DNA from: Phylloscopus collybita
Lineage: Eukaryota > Chordata > Aves > Passeriformes > Phylloscopidae
Reading direction: 5' to 3'
DNA: 64,000 nucleotides
Assembly (NCBI GenBank): GCA_027886175.1
Contig: JAJNNQ010000018.1
Coordinates: forward strand, 20,255,001 to 20,319,000
Part shown: piece by piece, positions 48,301 to 60,543 of the stretch
How positions within the stretch are numbered: position 1 is the first letter of the stretch
How the letters are laid out: every line of letters begins with the position of its first letter
The notes under the pieces: generated by a model
The model's input: the letters and a program-made list of their open reading frames with translations, nothing else
Database searches by the model: none
What the model was told of the DNA's origin: nothing
Position numbers and translations under genes: made by a program

Positions 48301-49328
48301 ATCACGGAGTTATTACAAAAGCATTTGTGGCAGCTCTCTCACTGTTCAAAATTCTGAGTTGAACTTAAGAAAGCTTAGCAAAGATACACTCTTGAATCTT
48401 GCATTTGGAGACCCATGAAACTTTTAATTAAGCACCAATAATATCACCAGTCCCTATCTTTCTTTTTATTTTTATTAATATGGAAAGACTGGGAGAGAAA
48501 GGATAACAGAGGCAAGATAGGTACTACATGCTTGTATGCCTCACTCATCTGTACCTGGGCAGCTGTAGCTCCTGTATTTGAGGCAGTGAGGCAGTGATTC
48601 CCACTATATGTTTGCTCTGTTGTTTTACTGAGCTCAATTTGAAAAGCCCAGCTTTTTTAACCTCCTTTCAGAGACTGTCTCACACCCTATTTGACCCCAA
48701 TGCAAAAGAAAAAATATCCTAATATTCATCTTTAGTTGCTTCCTTCTACTAATTCACCTTGTTAAATTTGCAAATGCAAGAAAAAAATCCCTCTCTTACA
48801 TACAAACATCTTCAAGACTATTATAAAATTCCAAGGTATTTGCTTTAGTGTGTCTTTATATTCACAACTAAAAATTTGTTCTTCTCCACAAATAAAAATT
48901 CGGTGTCTTTATATTTAACCACATTGTGGGGAATGATTACTGGGATGTTTCTTTTTGTTGTCATTAACGCTTTGAAATTTAATAATCATATTCAAAACAA
49001 AATTCTTCTTCCAACTTCTAAGTACATGTGTATCTTCAGTTATACTCATCTAATTAATTATGAATGTTTGAACAATCCCATGCTTTCATTAGTTAAAAGC
49101 CCATCTTAACTCATTAAACATAATTGAGGAGGAAAAAGAGAAACCCACTACAGTTGTCTGTATTTGTCCTAATTATAGTGATTTCGCAAACTTAAAGCCC
49201 TGCTTTGATTATTTGGTTTTAGCATTTTCTTTGTTACTTTAACAGTTTTCCAGGGAGGCTACAGAATGATTTCTCTGTCCTTGTTGAAAAGAATTATTAA
49301 AATTAATGTGATGTAATATCATTTTCCT
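45346..49328. other. noncoding sequence
   Basis: No gene recognised. A short stretch near 46170-46205 faintly resembles the CR1 3' region but is too short to call. Confidence 0.5.
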
Positions 49329-49352
49329 TGATGGTCATGACTGTGACCATCA
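49329..49352. repeat. 9-bp inverted repeat, 6-base loop
   Basis: TGATGGTCA - TGACTG - TGACCATCA. The arms are perfectly complementary. Confidence 0.85.
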
Positions 49353-49980
49353 GAAACTGTGCTGAGGTTTGGAGTTTGGTTTGCATTCAGAGGAGCTAGA
49401 ATGCAAACATTATTGAGCTTTCTGCTTATGTTCAAAATGGTCAACAAGTGAACAACCCAGTGCAGACCGCAGAAAGGAATGCATTAGGAGACCTTCAAAA
49501 AACAAGAGTCTCTGAAGAAGGCACCCTTTGCATAGTTCCCATGATTAGGAGCTTTTTAGTCTTGTATTAATTAGAGATGGTAGATCCTACAATGAACTGC
49601 CTACACCAGCATGTAAATATCCAAAGTAATGCAATGCAGACCTCTGAAATAAGTCAAACAGGAGGTAACAAGTGCCTATTTCTTTTCCTTGCAAATGGTG
49701 GCTAACTTGTTGTTTTATGCTGCAAACTGCATGAAATTAGATGACATCAGCTGTGCTCCCACAGCCTGAAGTTTGGAGACTGGTGTTAAAATTAGATGGT
49801 TAATTAATTTGTAAAGTAACATCCAACATATTTTTTTTTCTTGAAAGCAAGACAACATTTGCTATATGTATTATGTATGTCCCAGCAGAAAACTGCTATG
49901 TCATCCTTTAGGAGAAGTGTCAGGGCACTGTTTTCTGCAATCTGAAAATAATGTGCTGAGTTCATAACAGACAGTTCCTT
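49353..49980. other. noncoding sequence
   Basis: Nothing recognisable. Confidence 0.5.
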
Positions 49981-50029
49981 GGTTGTTTGGGGGGGGGTTT
50001 TGTGTGTTTTGTTTGGTTGTTGGTTTACG
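49981..50029. repeat. G/T-rich tract with G9 run
   Basis: GGTTGTTT, then nine G, then TTTTGTGTGTTTTG-type sequence. Simple sequence. Confidence 0.85.
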
Positions 50030-52935
50030 TGAAGCATAATTTTGTTTGTTCAGTTCTCTGTTCTTAAGAGCTGGCTGCATAACGAAAGCAGCCATGAATT
50101 TCAGTGGGGGATTACATGCAGCGGCCACTGATTCATGCAGTGAGAGGCTTTGCATATCTTTCATATCCCTTGTGTTCTCACTAGCTGCCAGCCTGCCCAT
50201 GTGGAAGTTCACAGGCAGGCTGTGCTTAGAGACATTGAACCTGCTCATATGAAGCCAGCCACCACTAAAGTAATAGCTTACTTAACTATTACCAGTCCCA
50301 TGGGACACTGAAGTCTTCAAAAGAAGTCCCTGGCTGTAGCCAGAGCTGTGCTTGCAGCTTCTCTTTTTAAATGGAAGCTGTACCTAGTCTTATGGGCAGC
50401 TTTAGAACACCCCCTGAAATATCGTAAGGGATGAGAAACTAGCTTTTCCTCTTCTGGGATTCAATCTCCCTACAATCTTTTTAAACTACCAAGTAACCAG
50501 TCTGGTAACTTACCATCTGTGTTCCTCCACTTCACTGCACCTCTTAGTCTCAGTTCCTCAAGCCCAGAAGAGCTCATTACAGTCCACTGTTGAATCACTG
50601 GACTGCTTTTCAAAAAGACTTCATTACTAGTGGAGAAAGAAAAGATGAATGCCCACATAGCAAGCTTATTTTTCAAACCTTTACAGAAAATTCAAGAATT
50701 ATGGGCAAACTACTAGCCTTGGACTGGAGTTCCTAAATCTTAGATTACCCTATAATGCTATTATAGTAAGAGAGAGGTGCTGGAGCTTTAAGTTCTTCCT
50801 TAAAACTGGAGAAAAAGAAAAGTTTCAGACCTCTCCTTGAACACAAGGACAGAGAAGACAGCAATTCCAAAAAACCCTGCAGTTGAAGGCAATAGTATGA
50901 CTAATGGGAACTGAACATCTGCTATGGGGGAGGTCGATACGGGCAAGAGAAATATAGGACATCCAGCTTTGGAGTCATGAAAGATTCAAACAAGCAAAAG
51001 AGAAAATCCACAAAGATACCCAATGTCTCAAAAGCTAATTCAGAGAAAATCCTCAGTATCCCAGGGTGCTCTCCTTGCCTCCCAAGAGCATCACTTGATG
51101 ATAATTTCCTCTCTGAGAACTGCAGCCAGCCTCAGGTACCAGCTCCTGAGGGTTTCTACTGTTGCAGGAAAAGACAGAAAAACAAACAAAAAAACACAGA
51201 GCTCTCTATTTGGCTTTTGTATGACTCTCATAAGCAGTAAAAAGTTTCATGAGCTTTTGAGTGCAGAAGAAAACCAAACCACCAACAATGCACATCTTGT
51301 ATCTGAGTAGAGCTTTTGAGAGATACTAAATTAAATACATTTACATTGACAGAGAAAAGTGGTAATAATTGGACTTTATGCTCTTTTTAAATTTTTATTA
51401 ACTTCTGTTTTAGATTTATTGTATTTTTTTATTTTTTATAAGATTGTGAAAGTAAACCTCCAAATAGCACCACAGTCTTTATTTCTTTCAATCTCCTGTG
51501 CTGTCCAACACTCCCTGCCAAAAGCACTCTTGAAATTTGTGGCAAAATCTCCTAATCTCAGTCATCTCTCTGCAGCCAAACTCATAGTCACCACTTTCAG
51601 CAAGATTTTAGCTGAACCTTGTGATAGGCCACAGTTGTCACTGCAAAAACCTTACCATCTAAGAGACAGTAAATGGCCGTGCTGCATCATGAACACCACA
51701 GGAATTGGACTCTGGGAGCCATAAAAACAAACACACACAGAGGAGACCTGTAATTCTCTTATTTTGAAGGACAACCTTATCAAGAATATATTTAGTGCCC
51801 CACACTCTGACATACACAAAAATGTATCTGGTATAGTCTCCCTCCCATCTTTAACCACCCCCCACCTTTACCTTCTCTATTTTTTCAGTGGACATTTGGA
51901 AACCTGAGGCAAAAGGAAAGTGTCCCTTGCTTATACAGCTACTATAGCAGCAGCAACTGTAGAAGAATACAAGCCATAAATTAGCTCATTTCATTGCCTT
52001 TCAATGACCAGCATAAAAAACAACCACATTTTTCCTTAATTTTTTATGAGTAAAGCAGCAACAGAGGAGGCCCATCTCCCTCTGTTCAGTGTTTTTCTTC
52101 TCTGCTCACTGTTAACCCCTCCACATGCTGAATCTTTGCTGCAATTGGAGATGGTGTTACACTTTGCCTGATCCTTGGGATTTCCCATGTGGCACAGAAA
52201 AGTAAATTTTGGAAATTATATCAAGAAAAAACAGTAAAAAATCTCTGTCTTCTGTAACCAGTCTGTTAAAGATACTGTTTGATGTACAAACCCAGCCCTT
52301 TTTCTGTGTTCCACCATGCCTCAGAATTTCTGATTCCCTAATATAATTGAGGTTTTCAAAGGGCATTTGCAGATCATAAGAATTTTAGAGGAAATCTTCC
52401 AGGGAAAAACCCTTATTCTAGGAAGAACCTCAGCCACCTATGGCTTTAGATATAATTTATAGATGTCAAAATGACCAATTTATGCAAACGCTATAAATGA
52501 ACATTTGAATATAAAATGTGTCCCCTTTAAAGGGGCCAAAACCTTTCCAATTATTCCATTTCATCTCAAAGAAAAGCACTTCAAAGATGCATGGTATGAC
52601 ATTTACTGCCTGATAGACTGTTGCAGCTGAAATAAATTTTAAAAATTTTATAAAACAACACCAATAGTATGATTCCATTAACTAAATGGACTCAAGAAAT
52701 GGTTACCATTAGTCATCGTTACTGTCCTGAAAGAGAGGAAGACTAATTATGAATGGATTTGTTTGTGTCTTCGTTTACAAACTTCTGCCTCTAAAAGAAT
52801 AATTGTGAACTCAAAGTAGGTCTTCCTGAAATGCACCACTTGTAAAAAAATAACCACTCCAGAATTCCAACTAACAACAAATTGTTCCTCAGAATTAAAA
52901 ATCAAGTTAATAGGCTCACAGTGATTTGTCTTGGA
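50030..52935. other. noncoding sequence
   Basis: No gene recognised. Open frames up to about 120 codons (51359-51724, plus) have no protein character that I recognise. Confidence 0.5.
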
Positions 52936-53125
52936 TTATTGATTAATATTACATTTGGTTTTGCTTCCCTTAGTGAAATCAATCCCATTCCTCAACCCAG
53001 ACAGCTTACGCCTTGTCACTTCGGTGTAATGAAATCAGCTATTAGACTCTGCACACGCCGACCTGATTTGGATTTATTGATGGCTCAATCAGCGCCCGCG
53101 GTCCGGAGGCTCAGTACTCGAGAGG
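52936..53125. promoter_or_regulatory. candidate regulatory element with CpG cluster
   Basis: Nine CpGs fall within 112 bases (53009-53120), where the preceding few hundred bases have almost none. They include CCGCGG, TCCGGA and CTCGAG sites. Homeodomain/TALE-like words flank them: TGATTAAT at 52940-52947, and ATTGA-TGGC-TCAAT, a perfect 5-bp inverted repeat, at 53076-53089. CpG retention in AT-rich DNA suggests either a constantly unmethylated regulatory element or selection. Conservation is not tested here. Confidence 0.35.
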
Positions 53126-53869
53126 GCAGTGACACCTGCAGGGAGGCAGTGGCCCTACAAATAGCTTTCTGGCAAGGTACCACTGAGCATGGGAATTCTT
53201 ATTAACCTGATGGACTTTTAAAAAATAACGATAGAAACAAAGCGCTCTTGTTGCCTCCTAACCTGCAGCCTGTTCTGAGGCGTATGAACATGCAGCAGTA
53301 GGCACGGATTTTGCTTTCCTGCATCTGAGCCACAAAGCCTCTCATCTATTTTGAGATGGGTGTTTAGGATTGTGTTACTTTTTACTGCAATAGAGAGAAC
53401 GTCTCTTTTGCCAGAGTCATCAGTGAGAAAACAGGATGAGAAATGGAAAACATTAATAAAAGCCATGGAGGCAGCTGTGTGAAGTGCAGGGTGCAGCCGC
53501 CAGGAGTGGCTCCAGCTGCTACCGCATTGAGAGAACAGGAAATAATCCAATTGGACACAAAAAAGGGAATATATTCTGGGAGAGGCATGAATTCCAGTGA
53601 CAGATTTCCAAGCTACAGTGTGAAAATCGTGAGACCAGTTAAAATTTTCTCAAAGTTAGGGAGATTCTAATGAAAGAGTATAATTAATTATTGCATCACT
53701 AATGACTGGGTGTAAACTATTTTTACATGCATCGTGCACCATTATGCATGGTCCTGAAAATGTATGTGAAAATGGTATAAAAGGTAGACTGCATACCGCA
53801 TAGGATGTAGCTGACCAAAACTGAAGGCTTCCTAAATCTGGATTTAAATCTTAATTATCTGAAAATCCT
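53126..53869. other. noncoding sequence
   Basis: Moderate CpG content continues at lower density to about 53640. No gene recognised. Confidence 0.5.
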
Positions 53870-53951
53870 ATTGTTCCCTATTATTCCTTATTATTATTTT
53901 TCTTGTTGTTATCTCATTCCTATTATTATTGTTCTTGTTGTTGTTGTTATC
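53870..53951. repeat. imperfect (TTA/TTG)n trinucleotide tract
   Basis: Alternating TTATTATT and GTTGTTGTT units with interruptions. Confidence 0.8.
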
Positions 53952-54084
53952 ATTTTATCCAAGAATTATTTTTAAAAATAGACTCAAAAAACCAAATTAG
54001 TGAGATTCCATGACTTTTTTTTTTGTATATGCTTTATCATATAGAATTTAGGAGAAATATTTTAAAGCATAAGATGTTACCCAC

Positions 54085-54149
54085 CATGGCTCCATATGTC
54101 CCAAGTAGTTTGTCCCATAGATTAAGGGTGAAGTAAGCTGCAATCATCA
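54085..54149 (-). other. weak internal-exon candidate, 65 bases
   Basis: On the minus strand, a pyrimidine run ending TTCTTAG (to 54150) is followed by 65 bases open in one frame. They encode MIAAYFTLNLWDKLLGTYG and two more residues. A fair donor, ATG|GTGGGT, follows (54084-54079). The peptide looks like part of a membrane protein, and the WDKLLGT word is seen in some fatty-acid-hydroxylase-superfamily proteins. I cannot identify a gene, and one 65-base piece is weak evidence. Confidence 0.15.
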
Positions 54150-57100
54150 CTAAGAAAAAAAGAAAAATAGTAAGTCACAAATTTCATTTTGAAGTAACTA
54201 AATATTTGCCTTTCCCTTTCCTACCTAACTCTTTACCACTTTCCACTAAGGCAGAAATTGGTGATCACAAATATGTCATGGATCACTGACCCCCTCAGTG
54301 TGGAGATAAAACATGTATATATTCAGCAATATTTTGAGTATTTTTAACCTATAACTCAATCATGGTTTTAGCTTTTTAACTTTCTTCTGCTTGTACTCTT
54401 ACATGACAAGCATAGTGTAGTTTCTGCCAGATTCCCTCTTGCTGCAAGAAATATATTTCTGAGCTGTTTGCCTTCAGTGGCAGCTGGTTTCTGGGCACAT
54501 GTCTAGATCTATTGCAAGCTACAGAAAACTGGACATTTTGATATAGTTGGCTCCTAGTAGCTGTGGAGTCCCATGTTCCTGCACTACTCCTAAGGGGAAT
54601 AACTGGCTCAGGAGGATGAGAGTAAAGGGGAAAAAAATGTTCAAAAATTTAACTGTAGATGTCATTTTAAGCAATACAAATTCAGTTACATTATTCAGCA
54701 TTGCTACATTCATAAAGTCATACTTACACTAATGTTTACAAGTTTAGAATGTGATTTTAAAGTTTATCCATTTCCTATACATATTTCTTTTATAAACCAG
54801 TTGGTGCAGGGGACTTTCACAGGCAGCAAAATAGCTGAAATAAAAGGAGGCAGAAAACACAGTTTCACAGAGAACTGCTGTGAACAGTGAGCATTCTGGA
54901 CTATGTGAACACCTGGACTAAAGCTTCAGCCATCCCCTCAGGGAAGTTAGAAGGCTTTCCGCACTACAGAAAGGTACAGAGTGCTACACAGTTACAGCTT
55001 GCCACTGATCATGGTGCCAAATCTTTCCCTGAGGTAACTTGTGCAGTTCCAGGGGATTTACTCTAATGGTGAAATGGTCCCCTAGCACACAGAAAGCTGC
55101 TTACAGAGACAAGCAGCATAGCAGAGCGAGAAAGTAACATAACCCTTCAGCTACCAAACTATCAAGTGGGATTTAGTAGGTTCATTTTTCATGGAGACAT
55201 TTTGCCTCTTGTAAAATGGCATTTCTCCTCCTTCCACACTGCCTCAGTGTTACTCAGCCACCCTGAGTACACCCATCAGGCAGTGATGCCAGGAGTACCT
55301 CAGCCTCAGAGTGAGTTTGGCCAGTTCCTACTGCTGGCTTTGGCCAGCTGGGTTCCCACTGCAGGTGGGAGCATGCAGCAAGGAGACCTGGACTACACGC
55401 AACACGGAACAGCAAGCACCACTGTCACACCTTCACGGTGTTTGTCCTCCTTGAGCATGCTGAGAGCACCTGCTGCTCAGAGCCATGATGATTTCAGTTC
55501 CCCAGACTCAGGAGCTCCATGTCTGACCCAGCTCATCCTTGTGCAAACAAGTCCTAGGAGGTGACTCTCAAGTTACTTGATTTTTTTGACCAGAGTACTT
55601 GACAGTAAGAATAACTGTCTGACTTTCCAGGTGGGGTGAGGGTTTTTAATATGCATTTTCAAAGTTTTTGTGGTGACAGGAAATATTCCAATTTCGCATC
55701 ATTTTACAGTGGCCATCTTGAGGATATTTTTTAAACTCCAGATGAAAGGATACATTATTGTAAAGTGGAACCAGTGAGCAAGCAGGAAAGAGAAGGTTCT
55801 GATGAATTCAGAATAAATAGTTATAGAGTTGTTGCGAATGAATGTATCTGCTTGTCATATAAATTCAGCTGATTTTCAGGATTCATTCAGATACATTTTT
55901 TGATATATGGGGTGCATTTATTGATTTTTTAATTTTAAATCATATTGAATTTGGTACTGCAACAGCCATTATTTCTTAACATCTCAGCAGGACATGCTGA
56001 TGCCTGTGGTACTGTTGTAGTAGATCAGACATTGAACAGGCAATTAGTTGTGCTCCTTATTTAGCTGTGCAAGAGTCTGGGAAGGGGGAATTGCAAGTTT
56101 GAGCATTTTGAAATTGATAAGAATGATCTCCTCCCAGTATCATAAACATTGACCAAGACTTAAACTAGACATCATACTCTGCTATTTTTGCTTCTCTCAC
56201 AAAGATCAAACTAATAAGAATCACAGCTCCCTGAACAAAGAAACTTTGTGGGGGCAACTCTTTTGCCAGTTGTCTAAAGTAAAATCAAAGGTGAACAAGA
56301 AGGGAAATGGTTGCTGGCATAATTTTGGTTTATTTTCCTTTGCTTTCCTATGAAGAGTCTGGGGTCACTGTGAGCCCAGGATATTCATTATATTTTTTCC
56401 CTTGGGTAGTTCTGAAAAGGGCACAGAATGTCAGTAATCATCCCCTTTATGTCTTAGTGGCAAGTTTATGATTGAAGGATTACCTTGCTAATACACGTTT
56501 AAATGAGGCTTTGGCAATGTTAGTGGTATTTAAAAGAGCTCTGGCATTTGAAACAGTCAACAACAAAAGATTTTGCTAATAAACAGCAAACAGGTCCGTG
56601 TTAGTCTGGCCCTGAGACTGAGGACTTTAACATCAGTTCTGTTCTGACACTTAGCATTTTTAATTCATAGCAAAAAATGATTGATATCAAATGTCGAACA
56701 GAACATCACAGAGGCTGAAAATTATAGAAAAATAAAAACTATTGTCAAAAGAAAAACCACATAAAAATAGTTGATATGTAGCATATGAACTTATTTATTA
56801 TTATTATATATCAAAGATTTAATTGAACTTTTTGCTATAGGAATTCTTTTAAACTATCAGGAAGGAAAACAGAATCCAAACAGTACAGTATCTAGTTATT
56901 TTCATTTACATTTATTACAGTTCTAGGTGTGTCAAAATTCAGCTCAGCTATAAGTCACAAGCAGGATCATACATCTCATGCTTCCTTGCACTGGAAAGGT
57001 CTTGCTAATTCAGTTGGATTCCCTTAGATTGGCAGGTTCTTTTTTTCACTTGTAGAAAGCAAGCAAAAATGGATTTCTTAAGGGATTTTAAATCATGTCC

Positions 57101-57651
57101 TTTCAGACTATGAAAATTTAGTCTGTTATTTGTGAAGTCCTTTTCAGACTCTCAGCTGAAATGCAGTATTTAAAAGATGGACATAATTCCCTGATGTTTC
57201 ACGATGAGGATGTGTATGATTTACAGACAACATGACTTCTTTGGAACGGCAATTTTTGAAATTAGCTGACAAATCAAGCCTTTCACCTTTCTTGCCAGCT
57301 GCTTCTCTTTCTTCTTTTTCCATCATAGCTGAAAATCCCACTTCTGCCTTGTTCACTTCTTGAATTGTCTCTTAGTTTCTACTAAATGGTTTATTTAATA
57401 AACCAAAAGTAGTAACTGCAAAAATCTGCATTTCTTTCCATCTCTACCAAAACAATCTGGGATAAAATTTCACCAAGTCGGAACCCTAATCAGTCTCCAC
57501 TCTTGGATTCCTCCACTCCACTCCTCAATTCTTGGATTCTCAGCAAACCACCAGCACTCCAGTGTGGATGTTACACCTTGAAGAGAACAAAATTCAGGAC
57601 CAGAGCCAGACACATTGCTTGTTATAAGCAGGGAGGGAAGTTCTGTTTCAG
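54150..57651. other. noncoding sequence
   Basis: No gene recognised. A 132-codon plus-strand open frame at 55166-55564 lies in a locally GC-richer patch and has no features that I recognise. Confidence 0.5.
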
Positions 57652-57691
57652 GGTTTGTTTGTTTGTTTGTTTGTTTGGGTTTGGGTTTTTT
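57652..57691. repeat. (GTTT)n microsatellite
   Basis: About six GTTT units followed by GGGTTTGGGTTTTTTT. Confidence 0.9.
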
Positions 57692-58331
57692 TAGCATTAG
57701 CAAAGAAGGGGCAAATTTTGATTTTGTTAATTTTGGGCTGTCCAATGGAAACTGATGGAATGGTAATGTTCTTGTTGCACCACAGGATGCTGTGTAGTCC
57801 AAAAAATCAGCCGGATCTGGAAACCTGAATTTATTGACCACAGCACAAAAGCAGCATAATCAAATTTTGTGTAAATGAAGGAGATCCAATACTTAATAAT
57901 TTCTCATTTGACTTTGTCATCAAAATTGCTTTTCTATTCTGAGTGAAAATCCTGTATTAGACAGCTGACTAGAACTAAGAAAGTGTCTGTATGACCAAGT
58001 GCTGTCAGAATATAGATAAAGGGTTTCAGATTTCAAAATCTTACTAGATCCTTGAGGTTTCTGGAAGGAGGAGGTTACAAAGGAGTCATTCAGCATTCTC
58101 TATTGCATTGTCAATTAGTTTCCATTTGACAGTTGCTCCTGAAAAAAAGTGAAAACTTGGCAGTGCAATAGGTGAGGTATCTATTTTTAATAGTTTTTGG
58201 TTTGCAAGAAGAATGCCCCTCAAATACTGTTTTGGACAAGATCTTGCATGTCAGTAACTGTTTTTTAAAATGATTTTATGTCTCAAAGGAGATTTAATAT
58301 GGTCAAAGGGGTAATTTTTCACATTTTACAA
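57692..58331. other. noncoding sequence
   Basis: Nothing recognisable. Confidence 0.5.
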
Positions 58332-58355
58332 GGGGGGGTGGGGGGTGGGGAGGGG
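58332..58355 (+). other. G-quadruplex motif
   Basis: G7-T-G6-T-G4-A-G4: four G tracts of four or more joined by single-base loops, the pattern of very stable parallel quadruplexes. It is an isolated island in AT-rich DNA. Confidence 0.85.
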
Positions 58356-58714
58356 AGACACCCACCAAGTTTTTTTCTTTACTACAACTTTTGAATGAAA
58401 AGAAATGTTTTCAAAATTAGCCCTTATCAGCTTGAGGTCCATACACCCCATTGAGGCATTCAACATGTACTGGCAAGGTGCATGTACCTAAATTTTGTTT
58501 AAAGATATGGAGTACACTTCTGCTATAAGAAATCACTCTGTGACTATTTCCACATTAGGAAGGTTTCAAAGGTAAATAGAATTAATTGCTTCTGGAGATA
58601 TCCATCTCTTCACTAACCATGGAGGAAATCTAGATGGCTAAACTGAACTAAACTGATTCACCTGTTGCTTTAAAGAGTATATTTATGGTGGTATTAGTCA
58701 TCCCAGCCCCTCAC
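58356..58714. other. noncoding sequence
   Basis: Nothing recognisable. Confidence 0.5.
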
Positions 58715-58798
58715 TTCCAGGTTAAGAATGAGATGAAAGGAGTTGCCTGTGGTCATGAACACCTACAAACAGAGATAAGAGCTGAATTCAGAAGAGCA
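58715..58798 (+). mobile_element. possible MIR-type SINE remnant
   Basis: GGAGTTGCCTGTGGTCATGA, then a stretch ending GAGCTGAATTCAGAA, resembles the MIR core/3' region (family pattern 'GTGACTTGCCCAAGGTCACA .. CAGAGCTGGGAATTGAAC'). The match is short and decayed. Confidence 0.3.
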
Positions 58799-60516
58799 AG
58801 TTTACCCTAACACTATGCAAAGAATCACCATCCTTTAATGTGCATGCAAATGCTTTTGCTTTCCCAATTTAGAGGTTAAATGTTAGTTAGAAACTCAGAG
58901 GATCAAGAGAGTTGTTTCTCACTGTTTCATTTACTTCAATAGAAAAAAGTAACCTTCTCAAACTATGGTTTTCCTTGTCTTGTTTTATTTTTCTGTAACC
59001 AATACTGTCTCTATTTTCCCATTTATATTGTGAGCTCAAGTGAAACTATATCCCTCTTCTCTTTTGTTTCTAATTAAACTTACTTAATACTTACTTAAGT
59101 TTCCTTCCTGCACCTATTTGAGATAGTAAGCAGCAAACACTACTTGCTTTTCCAAATTAAAAAGTATGAGCAAAATGTCAGTACTCCAAATGACACATAA
59201 TTATTTCACTGTAGACTCCTGAGGATGAGGAAATTATAGAGTTAGGAGGCAAGAATGAAATAATTATATCTTTGAAAATATTTTATGAACAAAAGCCTTC
59301 TCTTGTCTGCATTCCTCTGCTGAGTTTAAATGCTTCACTAGAAATTAACGATGAAATTAACTGCAAAATTATGAATTATTTTTTTTAAGAATCAAGCAAG
59401 GATATAAATGTGGGGTATTTTCTTATAATAAATCTTGCACTTGTACAATTTATGCATATGAGCAGGTTTTCCAGCTGAAAACTGCTTTAAAAACTATATT
59501 TCTGAAAGTGGCATTTTCTCCTAATGCAACATTAAGAGAAGGCAGCTAAACAAAGCAAAATGTAGAATGCAGGCAGTACCCCTAAAAAGGAAAATTACAG
59601 ATACTTGAATTTATAAATGACTGAAGCTACCATTCTTTGCTGAGTGACTCCTTACTGGATCAGGCTAAGGAAGCTGAGAGAGCAAAGTTCAAAAGAGGCT
59701 AACTCATGAAACAACAAAGGTGAGTATTGTTTAAAGATGACATATATTTGACCAGTTCTTACATTCTCAACAAGTTGGAGACAAGACACTAATTGAGATA
59801 GATCTTCAGACTGACTCATAACAAGAATATGCTTCAGCTGCCTGTTTCCTTATAACTTAATGCTGTTTAAGTTAAAGTGAAGATATTAGTGATATTATAT
59901 AGCTCACTATGAAGCTTTGTAAGAGCAAAGTTGGCAAAGCTTTTTTTGTTAAAAAAGTCCACACCTTTGATTTTTCTCTGAAAGTTCCAAGTATGACTTA
60001 TATAATTTAATGAAGCTACACTTTCAGTATCTAAAGTATATAAGCTACTTTCAACACTTGAAAAAAAAATAGGCCATATTACAGCAGTCCAGAATAACTA
60101 AAGAATGTGTAGGAGTGTTTAGTTCTATCCTATCTTCTTGGTGACAAATGACATATGGAGAAGTTAACTACTACTCTCACTATCTCTCAATTTCTCTTAT
60201 ATTAAAAAAGTTGGCATCAGGAGGTCACGATGAAAATGTAGAAAAACAACACGTTTACAGCTTAAAAATATTTTGGTTTATTTGAAGAGGAGACAGGATC
60301 TAAAACTACTGAAAAAAATCTGTTACAGTGGCTTCATAGGTAATAAACTTGGATGCCTTGCCCCAAAATTAATTATTGCATTCATGGCAAACTCTGGGGC
60401 CCTGTACCTACTTAAAAAAGCCTCTGCTTTTTAATTAAAAATTCTAAAGTTAAATGTCACTCTTGAACTTTTGCCAGCTCACAGAAATCATTTTGCAAGG
60501 GCAATAGTGGAATAGG
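58799..60516. other. noncoding sequence
   Basis: AT-rich. No gene or repeat recognised. Confidence 0.5.
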
Positions 60517-60543
60517 GGGGTGTTTGTTTGTTTGTTTGTTTTT
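60517..60543. repeat. G6 run and (TTTG)n microsatellite
   Basis: GGGGGGTG followed by four TTTG units. Confidence 0.85.

Noticed and set aside
55166..55564. 132-codon plus-strand frame in a GC-richer patch
   Set aside because: No domain, no splice or promoter context, and composition like random sequence.
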